This document shows positions 17,628 to 29,943 of a stretch of DNA of 64,000 bases, in pieces (positions within the stretch are counted from its first letter, which is position 1; each line of letters opens with the position of its first letter). The DNA is taken from NCBI GenBank assembly GCA_012862575.1, contig BLSF01000094.1, positions 49,197 to 113,196 on the forward strand, written 5' to 3'. The stretch is from Parietichytrium sp. I65-24A. Its lineage: Eukaryota; Sar; Bigyra; Thraustochytrida; Thraustochytriidae. Made by a program: the position numbers and the translations under genes. The notes under the pieces are model-generated. The model did no database searches, was not told the DNA's origin, and saw nothing but the letters and a program-made list of their open reading frames with translations.

Positions 17628-19873
17628 GCCCGCTGCTCCTCCCACCGCCTCCTACGGCACCTGTGGGGCACCTGTGGGGGACTTGAGGGGACGCCCTTTT
17701 CCCCCTCCACTATCTTGGTGCCGCTTGAACGCCGCTGTGTGCAGAGTGAAACAAAAAGAAACAAAAAGAAACAAAAAGAGAGGAAGCAAAGAACCGAAAA
17801 ACCGAAGAACCAGAGAACCGAAGAACCGGGAGAGGGATGGCTTTGACTGCGCGGTGGTGCGTCTTGCAAACAGCTTCTTCTCTTTCATCTCTTCATCTTG
17901 GTTTGGTTTGCATGTCTCTTCTTCTCCTTCCAAATTTCCACTCTTTCAGAGTCAATGTCAGTTTACCTTTCCCCAACTATCCCCAACGCTAGCCTAGGCG
18001 CTCTCTATCCCAGAGGCTAGCGGAAAGTTTCAGTTCAATTGTTTCCATCATACCTTTACTATTATGCATACTTTAGTAGCTAGTACTTGGATCCGTGTCC
18101 TATGCTTTGCCTTATCCGAAGTCGTACCTTTTTTGCTTCCTCTTGCTTTCCATTTCCCTTCTTCCTGTTGGTTGCACGTTGTCGCTCACTAATAAAATCA
18201 GTAGCTACCTTTAGCTAATTGGATAGCAGATTCGAAAGGTGCTAGTGTTGCTGAAGGCACTACTAGTATAGCTAATTGGGCTAATAGATACTATACTATA
18301 GTCTAGCTACTAGTAGAGATATGAGCTGGAGTCAGCAAGTTAGAGGAAGACCCTACAGCCTCAATTATCGGTTTTTGTTTGGCCAATGACTTGACTCTCC
18401 TATCGTTTAATCTACTCGCGAACATAGGACTTCTGTGTCTTACGATTTACTAGTGTCTATTGCAATGAACGAGGAAATCGTTTGAAGGTGTGCAGTCAAG
18501 GGAAAAGGGTACGATAGCTTACTGAGCAGCTGTTTTTGCTTCTTTATTTTGGTTTTGCCAGCTGGTGTTAGCGGAGCGTTATCCCATTCCTAACGGGAGG
18601 AGGTAGGAAGTGTCCTTCTCTTCATGTATACTTGGCTGTCCTACAGCGTATATAATAACACTACGATAACTAGTAGCTAACTTGCGCGTAAGAGCGTAAC
18701 ATTTGTGGATCCAAGAAAAAAGTGGATCTAAAAATTCTTACTTCATTTTTTGTTCAAAAACATTTTCGAACTACATCTTCAGAAAGAAAATAAGAGAGAT
18801 AATCACTCTGTAAGTCTGTCCGGCAAAAGCGCTTCTGTCACGGTTGAGAGAAACAAGCAAGTTATGAGAAGGAGGAGAGAACGTGTAATGAACAATGAGT
18901 GGCGTTCACATCGATCGTTGTCCTTCCCTCACTCGGCTTTTGATCCAGATGAAGTGTGAAAGTAAAAGTACATCTATTCGCACAAACTGCCTTTTTTGAT
19001 TTCAACTATTTTCGATTTCAATTTCGATTTTTATTTCACTTTCAGTTTCGGCTTCAGTTTCCATTTCAATTTCAAGTCTGATTTGATCAAGATAAACTGA
19101 AAAAGAGTAAACTGTGAACCTCAAACAACGATACAACGATAGACACTCACTGTGAGCACGCGCAAAGCCGATGTTAGACTCCTGCCGCGAAGCTTCGAAT
19201 GGTGGGAATGAAGTTCCAAGCTTTAGGAGCCAAGGCTTCGAGCAACTGTGAGAACCAATCACGGACAACGAGCATGGGTCTCGCCGGATGTGCTGGATGT
19301 GCTGGACGTTGGAGATACACACCAGAACGTATGCGGGCCCTGTAATTTGTGAGCAATTTCTTCTCGAGATCTACGACGCGTATGGGACGCCGACATTACA
19401 GCGAGAGCGCGAAGGTTAGGCTGGATGACGCCGGCGGATGCTGGTCTTTCCAGCAACGGCTGGCCTTCAAATCACCGTGTGCACGCGTGTGAATCTGATC
19501 TCAAGCTTGAAGTGCATTCCCCTTTTCCCGTCGAGAGTATCGAGAGAGTTGTACTGGAACGCTGCCCAAGGCTGAGCAATCCATTCGCCTAGAAAGGAAC
19601 TGCTTTCAGACTGCAGAGCTGATTCACGTGTGCTTCGTGCTGTTTGGCGCGTGGGACGCAATGTTGGTGTTTGCCGTCACTGACCACGGAGTTCACACCT
19701 GAGCAAGTAACGCTGACAGTCTCTGTGCGAGGGCTGGGAGCAGAGCGCTTTTAAAGAGCAGACAGAACAAAGTGGGCTATCAACTGGAGCGTAATCGCCT
19801 GTGAAAAGATACTGTGACTTGGGAGTTCATATACTACGAGACCCTTCTTATTCTTTATCGTGTCACGATGCAC
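17628..19873. other. intergenic stretch upstream of A1 and downstream of the helicase
   Basis: Next to A1 lie G-rich words (CACCTGTGGGG, GTGGGGGACTTGAGGGG at about 17660-17695). They are followed by three GAAACAAAAA units (17749-17779) and imperfect GAACCGAA units (17791-17828). From 18000 to 18700 the DNA is rich in CTAG and TAGCTA words. At about 19010-19080 there is a run of ATTTC-containing units. No gene is supported. Confidence 0.5.
17791..17828 (+). repeat. GAACCGAA-type short tandem repeat
   Basis: Imperfect 9-bp units GAACCGAAA/GAACCGAAG. A cleaner copy of the same repeat sits at 52897-52925, 35 kb away. Confidence 0.7.
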
Positions 19874-21874
19874 TCAGGTCTGAATTTCACCCTGAGGCTT
19901 AGCCATTGGGTGAGCGGAGAGCTCCCGAGGTATGGTGGAGTCAGTCGACTTTAGATACTGAACCAAGTCTGCGAAAACCGCAGAGTCCGACTCCGTTAGA
20001 AGAGTAGACGCGAGCCCTGATTTGCCAGCACGTCCTGTTCTACCGATGCGATGCGTGTAGCGATCAATATCTGACGCCATCTCATAGTTGATGACGTGAG
20101 CGACATCATTGATGTCCAGCCCACGACCCGCAACATCAGTGGCGAGGAGAATGTCGTAGGCGCCGCTCTTAAAGCCAGCCAAATTTGCTTCGCGGACGCT
20201 CTGAAGTTTGCCTCCATGTAGAACCGAGCACTTCTCGCCATTGTCCACCAGGAATCTTCCCACCAAATCGCAACCACGCTTGCTGTTGGCGAACACAATG
20301 ATGGGAGGCGGTGTTTCCCGCACAAGTCGTAAGAGCATATCTTTCTTCTTGGTCTCGTTAGGCACCAGGTATACCTTCTGCTTGATCCGCTTGTTCTTGC
20401 CAGTCTTTGCATCTCCGACTCTGACAGTGGCTGGAAAACGCATGTACTGCAGAGCCAAGCGCTCCACCGCTTGGGGCATGGTTGCCGAAAACATGATTGT
20501 CGTTCGGACATTTGCAAGGCCTTTTACGGCGTCCTGCTCCTGTTGAATTACCGTCTCCTCCGTGTCTGCCTTTTGCATTGCAGACATATTTTGCAAGACA
20601 GCCTCAACCTGTGGCTCGAAGCCCATGTCGATCATTCGATCTGCTTCGTCCAAGATAAGAAAGCAGCACTGGTTGAACACTACATATCGACTGTCAAGGC
20701 ACTCCAGCAAGCGACCTGGTGTAGCGACAACAATCTGCGCTCCGCCGCCCATTCTCATGGCGTTGATCTGGTCCTGCATATTGTTACCACCGGTGACAAC
20801 GGCAACTCGAACATCTGGCATCTTTGCTGAGAGCTTTTTGGCCTCATCCCCAATCTGCTGCACGAGCTCGCGGGTCGGCCCTAGAATGACCGCGAAAGGG
20901 CCCTCTTCGCTACAAGAGTGTAATTTTTCGGTGGACTGGCGCGACAGGAAGACCAGCAGTGGCACCAGAAAAGCGGCGGTCTTTCCGGAACCGGTCTCTG
21001 CCACACCGACGAGATCCCGCTGAAGAAGCCCGATCGGGATCGCCTGCATCTGGATGGGAGATGGCCGGGCGTATCCAGCTTCTCGAATCGTCTGTCGCAC
21101 AGATTCGGGAAGATCAAGCTCGTCCCAGCTCCTTGCAGGATTTGGTATTCTGGGGCCGCGAGTGATAATATCAAAGTCTTCGCGCACAATTCTCCAGTCA
21201 CGAATGCTCATCTCTTCGATCCGCTTTGAACTCCAATGCGCCGAGCTGCCCGACTCGCTCGCGCTCTTGTCACCATTCCTCTCCTCTACTTTCGGCCCTC
21301 GGCGAGGCCGAAACGCATCGAGCCCGTCGTCAGCTCTCTTGGCCGAGCTTGCAACGTAAAGTGGGTCCAAGTCATCTGTGGTGTCTTCTGTTGCCTCCCA
21401 ACCGAATCTGAACGAGGAGAACTTTCCTTTGGGTCCAGCTAGACTCTCATCTCGAGCAGCAGCCTCTTCTCTCCGCCGTCTCCGCCTTTCGGCCGGGTCC
21501 TCGGGAATGTACCGCGACTTGATCACTTGCGCCACCCTCGTATCCAGGGCGCCTTTCGTGTGATCCATGCGCTCGCGTTTTCTCGAAGCTTTTTCCTTCT
21601 CCTTTTCCCTGTCCTTTAACTGATCACTGGCGCCTTTTCGCGCCACCTCAGAGCCAGACTTGAGCTGCTGCTTCGACGGTGCAGATGAGACATTCCCCGT
21701 CTGCGTTGCATTCTGGCGCAGTTGCTCGCGCTGTTTCTTGCTGAGAAAGCGAACTGGCGCCGCGCCAGGAGCGGCCACCACATTTCCAGCGCGAAGTGCC
21801 GCTCTCCTTTCTGCGCGCTCGCCAATCTCCCTCAGACGCTGCATCTCGCGCTCATCGTGGTCCTGCGACGACAT
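19874..21874 (-). CDS. DEAD-box RNA helicase, Prp28/DDX23-like
   Basis: This 666-residue protein is a DEAD-box ATP-dependent RNA helicase. Motifs in order: Q-motif region SPIQMQAIPI, motif I AETGSGKTAA near 293, PTRELVQQI, TGGNN, ATPGRLLE, DEADRMIDMGFEP near 410, SAT, FANSKRGCD, TDVAGRGLDINDV and HRIGRTGRAG. DEADRMIDMGFEP and the charged Arg/Lys/Glu-rich N-terminus of about 230 residues point to Prp28 (DDX23 in humans), which displaces U1 snRNA from the 5' splice site so that U6 can pair, within the U5 or tri-snRNP. Size lies between yeast Prp28 (588) and human DDX23 (820). The frame extends upstream to a GTG at 21982; the ATG at 21874 (MSSQDHDERE) is preferred. Single exon. Confidence 0.92.
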   Translation of the reverse strand: MSSQDHDEREMQRLREIGERAERRAALRAGNVVAAPGAAPVRFLSKKQREQLRQNATQTGNVSSAPSKQQLKSGSEVARKGASDQLKDREKEKEKASRKRERMDHTKGALDTRVAQVIKSRYIPEDPAERRRRRREEAAARDESLAGPKGKFSSFRFGWEATEDTTDDLDPLYVASSAKRADDGLDAFRPRRGPKVEERNGDKSASESGSSAHWSSKRIEEMSIRDWRIVREDFDIITRGPRIPNPARSWDELDLPESVRQTIREAGYARPSPIQMQAIPIGLLQRDLVGVAETGSGKTAAFLVPLLVFLSRQSTEKLHSCSEEGPFAVILGPTRELVQQIGDEAKKLSAKMPDVRVAVVTGGNNMQDQINAMRMGGGAQIVVATPGRLLECLDSRYVVFNQCCFLILDEADRMIDMGFEPQVEAVLQNMSAMQKADTEETVIQQEQDAVKGLANVRTTIMFSATMPQAVERLALQYMRFPATVRVGDAKTGKNKRIKQKVYLVPNETKKKDMLLRLVRETPPPIIVFANSKRGCDLVGRFLVDNGEKCSVLHGGKLQSVREANLAGFKSGAYDILLATDVAGRGLDINDVAHVINYEMASDIDRYTHRIGRTGRAGKSGLASTLLTESDSAVFADLVQYLKSTDSTIPRELSAHPMAKPQGEIQT

Positions 21875-24800
21875 GATCGTTCGAAACTGCCACACTATCA
21901 CACTGTGAGACTGTGAAATTGTGTCACGTTCAGAGCTGCTGTTGCTTTTGCTTTTGCTGCTTGCCGCCACCGATATTTGCACTTTCTTCTGCTCTACTTT
22001 CGCCGTTCCCCTTGTTGCTCCTGACCTTCCTTTTTCTTTTTATTCTATTCTATAACAGACTCTTGCCAGGACCTGTCAATCAAAAATGAATCATGAGAAA
22101 TGAAATAACGAAATATAATATCCCGCAGCTGCCCGCCCAGTGCTCTCTTTCGCGCAAAAACGAATGCTCTGAGCTTTCACACACAACAACTAAAACGATC
22201 TCTCTCTCTCTCTTCCGAAGAGAGTAGTTTCCAGCGGGCTGGGACGCGACCCTGGGACAGTTGATTCCCCGCAAGTCGGAAGGTGGTGGGGATCCCAGTG
22301 GCTCAGCTGCGAGGACGCGCAGCCGTTTGCGCTGGCGCTCTCAGGAAAGTCAAGGGGGTTCAAGGGGGTTCAAGGGGGTTCAAGGGAGTTCAAGGGAGTT
22401 CAAGGGAGTTCAAGGGAGTTCAAGGGAGAAGAGTTCGTTCATTCGCTATAAGGTGGCTGTATTTGTGGCTATGTTAGGTCAGGTTGGTCGGGTCGGGTTA
22501 GGTTTGAGAGCGCTTGTCACGGAGTGGCGGCGAGTACACTCGTGTTTTCATATTTTGGGTACTCGTAAAAGGGATACTGAGTACCGATGCGGTGAAAATG
22601 GCCGGAATTCAGAACAGAATAGAAGGAACTCACTGTCAGAATAATATTAATTCAGAACAGAATTCACTGTCAGAACATTTTGAACATACATTTGGGAAAC
22701 TTATCGACGCAGATGGACAATTCAATGATCGTGATCATCGTGATCGCGCCGCAAGCCTCACGTGTTTCAATGATACAGTGGTACGTATGGGAGATGCTTG
22801 CATCATGATGAACATTCTCCGAACGACTCTCAGCCTGAGAGTGAACAAACGTGGCACGGTTTTACCATGCTCAGTTTGCCGAGGTTAGGGAGGCGACACA
22901 TTCCTGAATTCCGAATTCTGAACTCTGAATTCTAAATTCTAAATGTAGCGCACGAGCGAAGTTTGAGCTGCGGAATGCGTGCCATGGCTGCCATGTCGTC
23001 AAATGCACTCAATTCTTCCTCCAAAGAAATACATCAAAGTCTTCTGTCCGCGTTCGTGTGAAACACATGTGCTGCAGCAAGTGGATTGCTTTCGACAGGC
23101 TCCGAGGGTCTGAGAGGGCTTTTGCGGGTGGAGACCGTGAGCCCAGAGAGTACTGCTCATGGAAAAGCGATTCGGAAGCGCTCGGGAGTATTGACGACAG
23201 CCCTTGACCGATCTGCCGCGCGAGAGGACTATGCTCTGCTCGCAGAAACATCAGCAGAAATAGCAGAACAGAAATAGCAGGATTCAGAAGAAATAGCAGA
23301 AATAGCAGAAACGCGGCTTTCATGCCATTGTACTGACCACGGACTGACATTGCGCAACCACATGCCCTTCATCAACGAGTTAGTCACGGTATGTACACGA
23401 ACTCACAGTCAGTACTCAGTGTCAGTACTCAGTACCGGTGCCCACCGTCGCAGTGTGGCCATGGATGGCACTCAAAAAGTTTTGAAGCGAGAAGACAACA
23501 GAGCAAGACCGCAAACTCTGTCCATACCTCTGTGACAGACAGTCGTCTCACGATGCTTGCTTGCTACACTCTTGGCAGTCGCTCTCACAAGACACGAACG
23601 AAGACTTCTCTCCCACTTGCCACCATTGCCACCTTTTCAAAATTTAACAAGAACAAATCATGAACCAATTTTCGCGGCGAAATCTCCTACCTTCTGCCGG
23701 AACTGTGGCCCGAGGATTGCCTCTCACGTTATTCGCTAGAAACCCGCGGTAAGACGCTCGGAAAATAAAAACGCCGGAGTCAGTGTTTGTGAATGTTTGT
23801 GAATGGGATGAGTGGAGGACTGGAGGACTGGAGGGAGTTTCCTCACATGTCAGTACCAGTACAAGTACACCAAGTCCAGAGCTCATGTTGCAGTCGCCTG
23901 CAGGAGCTCGAAAAGTTGGACTCGGAGGAGGAAAAAAAAAGAGGAAGCGTAAGTTTACTCACCGTCAGTGTACGTAAGTTAGTACTGGAAGAGATGAAAA
24001 GAGTAAAAGAGCAAGTTTTTTTTTGGAACGGAAGGAAGGGCAGAAAAGTGGTTCTGACTTCTCCCACGCCTGTCTCGGAAAACTCTCATCGATGAGTTAG
24101 CGTTTTCTTTATATGAATTGCAACGTTAATTGCCGCTTGCGATAGAGAGGAAGGGTGGCAAAGGACGGAAGGAGAGACTCTTTCCCTCCTTCGATCCTTT
24201 TCATGTTCAGTTCTGTCGATTTTAATGATTTACGGTGAACTCAATAAAGTGTTCTTTAAAATTAGAGAGGAAACGGTATGAATGATAATACCCAAAGAAG
24301 CAAAAATTCTTCCCGCTTTTCCGAATTTGAGTGGAAGTACTTATCGAAACTGTCCTTGCAGGCGAAACTCTTATTGGAGTGCTGCATTACGTCTGTTCTG
24401 AGCCTCTCGGGAAGTTAACTCTTTTCCGCTGGTGGACCTGTCACCCCTTTAATTCACCGACCAGGCGCACGAAATGACTCTTTTCCAGCAGCAGTGTCGG
24501 CCTCGATGCGCTTTGATCATCTTTGATCAACAAGTAAAGAGCCTTTTCGATTGACAGTGAGTTTCAGAGAACCAGGGACCGGTACCAGTACCAGCACTCA
24601 GTGCTCTCCATTCTCTCCGGTTGCAGTGCTCGCTCAATAAGACTTAGAGTGGACACTTGTGGTATCAGAATTCAGAATGCGGGTATCAGGTATCAGGTAC
24701 CAGTACTCGGCACTCGGCACTGCAGTGTGGCTTGTGGGCAAAAGGCTTGAACACTTGAGCTCTAGCAAGCGTGTCTGAACTTCGATGAGAACTGCGCCGA

Positions 24801-25134
24801 GTCGTCTTCACTGTGTAACACCCGAAGTTCTCATTCCAGTTTCATTCGCTACTAGCAGGCAAAGGACATGAACTATTGTTACAAGTTGCTCGTGTCGTCC
24901 ATCACGTCAATCCTTTCTTTCCAAAGATGGTGCCTCTTTTGGGATGTGCGGAAAGTCGTGGAGTGCCCAGTACTCTGTCAGTATCGTAAACGAAGGCAAG
25001 TTACTATCGATAGCTCCTGGACTTTGAGAGAACGAAGTCACCGAATCTTCACAGAGTTTCATGTTATGAGAACTTGTGCGAATCAAGTTCCGCTGCACAA
25101 AGGACTTTTTAAAATCTCTTCATGACTGGTCACA
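21875..25134. other. gene-poor stretch, part 1
   Basis: No gene is supported. It holds the 10-bp tandem repeat at 22351-22428, a stretch of GAATTC/GAATTCTGAA words at about 22600-22945, and AGCAGAAATAGCAG units near 23255-23310. Repeated CAGTACTC and GGTACC words occur at 23400-23440, 24580-24610 and 24690-24720. A minus-strand frame at 23009-23350 has a hydrophobic segment, but it comes from the AGCAGAAAT simple sequence. Confidence 0.5.
22351..22428 (+). repeat. 10-bp tandem repeat, about 8 copies
   Basis: Three copies of CAAGGGGGTT followed by five of CAAGGGAGTT (the last one cut short). The clean switch from GGGGG to GGGAG type indicates expansion of two variant units in blocks. Confidence 0.9.
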
Positions 25135-25281
25135 ATGCGCAAGTTTCCCACTTTAAAGAACAGCGTACGTCGAACGAGGCAAGCAAAATTGATGTATAGG
25201 CGGCCCGAGATGCCCTTGTCACGAGATTGGAGAATTTCCAACCCGAATGAATACGGTCACGAGAGCCATCCTATCTATTAA
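25135..25281 (+). CDS. possible small basic protein or exon, 48 codons
   Basis: An ATG-started frame encodes 48 residues beginning MRKFPTLKNSVRRTRQAK and ending with NEYGHESHPIY. It is strongly basic at the N-terminus, and its residue mix looks coding rather than random. No neighbour supports it and no family is recognised. It could be a small nuclear or ribosomal-type protein, an exon, or chance. Confidence 0.25.
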   Translation: MRKFPTLKNSVRRTRQAKLMYRRPEMPLSRDWRISNPNEYGHESHPIY

Positions 25282-27303
25282 GAAGGACAAGCGAACGGCT
25301 CCGACCCCAGACTCTACCCATTGTTTTGACAGTGGATATCTTGCTTCTGAACTCTTTTGCAAACATCTCATGGAAAGCCGTCAATCAGGACAGTCAGAAG
25401 TACCGGTACCGAAACACGAAACACAAAGAACGAAGAACAATGATCTCCCAGTTGGGAGATGTTGGGAGTGAAGTTGGTGTGACGAGCAGGACATGAGGGC
25501 TGAACTTGCAAAGGTTTCGAGATGTTTCGAGTGCTGAAATGCAATCAGTCGATCAAGAAAATAGCACATTTCTCTGTCAGTTACGATTGGAATTGAAATG
25601 ACCTCGTGTGTCGTTCCAGAGCCTACTCATACCTTGCAATCTCGGCATTTGCAGAGGCTCGCTGTGATTGGGTGATATTCTCCCTGTCGCATGCAGGTGT
25701 ACTACTACGAGTACCACGCCGACTCAAAGGCTCCAACAGATTCCCTCAGGCTGGCTGCTGCTGCGCTAGTACGATGCGACACATGATAAATTACATGGAG
25801 AAGTCAACGATGCTCGTAAACCGTCAGAAAGCACATCGTATGCACACCAGGAAGGAGGGAAATCAGCCTCCCAGCTCGTCGACATACAACTCGTGCGAGC
25901 TGCATTGGAAAAAGGACACAGTAATATTCAATTTCCACAGAGACTGAATGAAGCACATAACTGGTGCATCGTCACACTCACACCGAGTGACTCGCTCGCT
26001 GGCACCTGGCACCTGGCACCTCGCATTTGTATATGAGATACCGCGCGACCCCAAAGGTTGACGAGCAATCAATTGAAGTTAAACTCCGGAGTGCTTAATT
26101 TTCAATTTAAGAAAACTATCTCTTGGTGTCTTGGTGTTTCTTTTTTCTGCCATCGTTCTTTGACTCGACTCGCGTGGAGTGTGCAATGCGCTTCTCATTT
26201 CTTTCTCGTACAAGCTGTACAGATTATAATCTGAAGTCCGAAATTTTTTCTCTTGTTTTTAATTTCCAACTCCGATTCCCTGCTCATCCCTGCTCTCTGC
26301 TCTCCCTGCTCATGAAAAAAATTTTCACGAAAAATATGGAATTGGAATAAAGGATCCGGCATCATTTCCGCAACGAAAATTTCTAGTCTTCCATAGAATG
26401 CAAATTTTACTTATGCCTGCACACTAGAACACACTACATGCACGCCGTACCTACTGCATAGGATCGCTCTATAGCACGTCGGGAGAAAGGTGCAAATAGG
26501 ATAAACTAGGTTATCCGTTAGTTAATTTACCGTACTTCTCTCAAGGTTCCTTCCTTCTCCCGTAGCAGAAGACTTTGCTGCTAGCGGGGGACTAGTCTAG
26601 AGAAGGCTCCGCATTGCCACAGCTGCGCAGTCTATCGTTTGGAGTAGGTGAGTGGTATATCGGAACTCTTTGCAAGACACCGGTGTGGACGGCAGAAAAA
26701 AGGTGAAAGTCGATCCTTCAGAGACCCGAGATTCTCGGTCGCTGGGTTTTTCTTTTCCTTGTCCATCTTTCTCAATTCTAAATTTTCTTTACTTGAATAA
26801 TTAGTTTTCAAAGACTTGACACAAAAAGGACGTTGTGTTTTGTTTTGTTTTGTTTTGTTTTGCTTACAACTTATTTCGTTATGCGTTGTTCTATTTCGTT
26901 GTGCTTTGTTTGTTTGGTCATTGAACAATGAGGTTAACTCGTGGTTTTACTAAAAGATGATGAACGAGTGAAAATGAATCGCAGCTTACATTGCCGGAAT
27001 TGCCGGAGCCTGAACATTCCTTCTCTCCTCTGCTCTTCCGCGCTTTCGCGACTTTGGCAAGAAGGTGAGGTCAGGAGAGAGATTGCTATCCTCCTTGTCC
27101 TTCGTCTTGGTAACATTGGGTGAAAGAAACTCGTGAACGATCCACCCTTCGCGCCGCGGATACCGGTATGTAAACTGTGGGCGTAGCACAGCGACCAGGA
27201 TGCGGACAAAGGAATGCCAAAAGGTCGCAGCACAGGCATTTCCCCGCAAGCCTTTCCTCGCACCGTTATTGACTATCCCGAGCTCTTGTCTTCTTTCTGA
27301 CAG
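25282..27303. other. gene-poor stretch, part 2
   Basis: No gene supported. It contains a TTTTG pentanucleotide run at about 26835-26862 and an ATGGAATTGGAATAAAGG word near 26335 that resembles a polyadenylation signal without an attached reading frame. Confidence 0.45.
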
Positions 27304-27553
27304 CGATAGCTTTCCCTCCGTGCTTGACACTCCGCCCACGCGAAAGAATGGAAGCTGTGTGGGCAAGGTGCTTGTGGGTCACGGACTCACATTTTCGTCG
27401 CGGCTCACACTCGACGCGAATACTCTCGCGGTTGCTATCAATCAAAAGGTTGTGCCTGTAGTCGAGTCCCGAGTCCTTGCCGGTTTGGCAATGCAGTTCC
27501 AAAGTCAATGGAAGCTTGGAGCTTTGAGTTTGCACCCAAGCAAAGCAGCCTAG
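27304..27553 (+). pseudogene. possible terminal exon or relic of a beta-barrel (Tom40/porin-like) protein
   Basis: A good 3' splice-like site (pyrimidine run then ACAG, ending 27303) is followed by about 83 codons ending at TAG 27553. The last 50 residues alternate polar and hydrophobic residues in a pattern I associate with the final strands of Tom40 and VDAC (SSRLTLDANTLAVAINQK, then WKLGALSL). Matching upstream exons of the expected 250 residues were not found. So this may be a relic, the end of a heavily split gene, or a chance match. Confidence 0.25.
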
Positions 27554-29419
27554 CGAAAGCCGCCCGCGCCAGACGAACAGAACAGAAAAAGGCAGGAAAA
27601 AACTCTGACAACGGAATGGTGGACACTCCGACATCCCCTGCCACAATCGCAGGCCCCACAAATTCCATTAGCTTGCACAATTTGAACTGCCTCAATACTC
27701 CAGCACTGGATGAAGCAGCTGGTGGGAGCAAACGGGAAGCGAACCCTCCGGTCCCAAACAAGAAATGCTAACGAGCCGCACAAGTCCTGACCGAAGATTC
27801 TAAAGCTGCCCAGCTCAGAGCCATTAAGCCCTCAAGCTTGCAGTGCAAGGCAGCAACCCAAAACCAAAGCCAAAAGGGCCAAAAGCTGAAAAGCTCAAAA
27901 GCCAGAATGATCACCTACACTATCCATTCTTTCCTTGAAAGCAAAATGGAAGCAAACTAGGTTTCGCGAGTTCCTGCACAACATGCTCTGGACATGCTCG
28001 ATAAGCTCAGGCCTAATGGATCTCCGATCGAACTTCATCCAAGTGATGCGCCCGGGAATCGGAAGCGCAGGACGGCTGCGATGGATCATGAAGATCATGA
28101 GTTGCGATGATGCAACTGAGGCAAAGCGACACGAATAAAACAACAGTTTCTTTCGCCCATGTCAACACATGCCAACACATACCAACTGCGCTGCCCATTC
28201 ATACAACTTGAGCCATTTCACATGCTCATGCTCATGCTCATCTTGCTCATCTTGCTTATCTTGTTGATGTCTCCTTCCCTCCTCCTTCCCCTCTGCATTG
28301 ACTTGAAGGGCAAATGTGTGCACTCTTCCACCTAGCGCGAACATAGAGGACGCTACACGGCGATGTACCCAAAGAAGCTGCATACTGACAGTACATAAGA
28401 AGAGTGGGCCAATGCATATGGTACTATGCGTATGTGTAAGCGCTAGCTAGTAGGGGCTTGTGTGTTGTGTGGAGATGGTATTTGATGATTGGGCCATCTC
28501 GGAAAGCTGTCGGATTTTGGTTGGTTTGCGCACTGAGAGGCAATGTATTACTCACATACCGGTCGAACAACGAGAAGGTGCCTCTGTTTTATGCATTTTA
28601 ATTTTATTTCTAATTCTTAATTTAAATTTTTATGAATTGGAATTGATTCACTTCACTGTCGAAAGGAATGAAAGTCTTCAAAGGGGGAACTACCAAATTA
28701 CTTGAAGGGCTACATGAGCCCCTCTCAGCTCTAGTAGCCTCGTAACATAAGAGGGACGTTTTCCGTACAAGTATTGACTAGCGAGAAAGACTCGAACCTT
28801 TGTGGCCGAACCATGTGCTACAGATTGGCTTATATGATCAAAGCAAGGGGCGCTATGGACTCTTCATCCTGTTACCAGCACCGTGGTATATATCAGTGTT
28901 TGCCGTAGCAGCCCTGTCTATCATTTCCGGGAAGCTCGGGGGAGAAGGAAGGAGAACCCGGGACATGTGTAGTGTTGTAAGTAGACCGAGCCTACTCCTC
29001 TCGTTCTCCTCTGGTTCTTTTGTGTAACTTTCCTCTCATCATTCTCCTCCTGGAATGAGGTGTGACTTTCACTTTCACTCTCACTTGCGCTGACTGAAAT
29101 GGAAATGGAGAAAAGGAAAAAAGGAAAAAAGGAAGAAAACAATAAAAAAATTAAAAAAATTGAAAAAGTGTCCGCAACTTGTCACAGCCTCGCAGCTGGT
29201 CCTCTTGGCCATACATAAGACCTCTTACGCAACTTCCATGCACGATAAATTGATACCGGGCATTCACTCCTTTCCTTAGCCTCCCCTTCCTCTTCCCTCG
29301 TCGCCAACCACAAAAGTCTTTCTGGCCCAACTCCTTCCTCCTCCCGCCCTCCTCCTCCGGCACTCCTACTGGCGCCTAGTCTTCGCGGAATCGGCCTCAT
29401 TCTCCGAGCTACTACCCCG
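27554..29419. other. gene-poor stretch, part 3
   Basis: No gene supported. An 87-codon ATG frame at 27508-27771 overlaps the preceding fragment in another frame and has no recognisable features. A/T-rich words occur near 28595-28640. Pyrimidine-rich DNA begins at about 29270. Confidence 0.45.
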
Positions 29420-29441
29420 TCCCACCGCAAACCCTAGCACC
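29420..29441 (+). promoter_or_regulatory. telo-box-containing 22-mer, copy 1
   Basis: TCCCACCG-C-AAACCCTAGCACC contains the telo-box AAACCCTA. It recurs with one mismatch at 40631-40652. Both lie roughly 520-560 bases upstream of a gene start (A2 here, the EcsC-like gene there). In plants telo-boxes are promoter elements of growth-related genes; the same role here is inferred. Confidence 0.45.
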
Positions 29442-29570
29442 GCCTCCCTCCTCCCCCCCCTTCCTTCTCCCTAGCCTCCCCCTCCCTCTCCTACCCTCCT
29501 CTACCGCGCCTAGTCCCACCTACCCGCCCCTACCCGCTACCCCCAACTACCCCAACGCGTGGGACAACCG
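29440..29570 (+). promoter_or_regulatory. C-rich polypyrimidine tract upstream of A2
   Basis: About 130 bases consist mainly of CCT, CCC and TACCC words, including a C9 run. It lies 370-500 bases before the A2 start. A promoter or replication-related role is possible but not shown. Confidence 0.4.
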
Positions 29571-29675
29571 CTAACACCGCAGGTAGACGGAAAGGTAGCC
29601 GGCCGGAGGTGGAGCCAATGCGACGGCAGTCTCGTAACTCAACGTTGTCCAAGCAGTCCAAGTGGACGGACGAGT

Positions 29676-29676
29676 G

Positions 29677-29707
<31 letters not shown>

Positions 29708-29925
29708 GAGGGAATGCCATGCGGCGCGTGAGAGAGGCGGCCATTGCGGAGTGATCGTTTATAGAAGACAGACGACGAGGAGAGCTGGTTGCACAAGTTG
29801 CATAGTGTTCTTGTTGTTGTTGTTGTTGTTGTCAGTGCCTGAGTGTTTGAGTGATTGAGTGTTTGAGTGTTTGAGTGATTGAGTGTTTGTTCATTCAATT
29901 GAGAGAGAGAGAGAGAGAGAGAGAG
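29676..29925 (+). repeat. cluster of microsatellites in the A2 5' flank
   Basis: GATA/GACA units (29676-29708), GTT units (29807-29832), TGAGTGTT-like units (29837-29889) and a GA run (29900-29925) lie in a row, ending about 20 bases before the A2 ATG. They are probably transcribed as 5' UTR. Confidence 0.85.
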
Positions 29926-29943
29926 AAGGAAGAAGAGAAGGAA

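Noticed and set aside
23009-23350. Small membrane protein on the minus strand
   Set aside because: The hydrophobic segment is the translation of AGCAGAAATAGCAG simple repeats; no other support.
26938-27063. Upstream exon for the beta-barrel-like fragment using the GTGAGG donor near 27064
   Set aside because: One frame can be joined, but the resulting peptide has no barrel-like pattern and no further exons were found.
28780-28870. tRNA-like B-box (AGGTTCGAGTC on the minus strand)
   Set aside because: The T-stem has a mismatch and a wobble, and no sequence at the right distance pairs with the acceptor arm.
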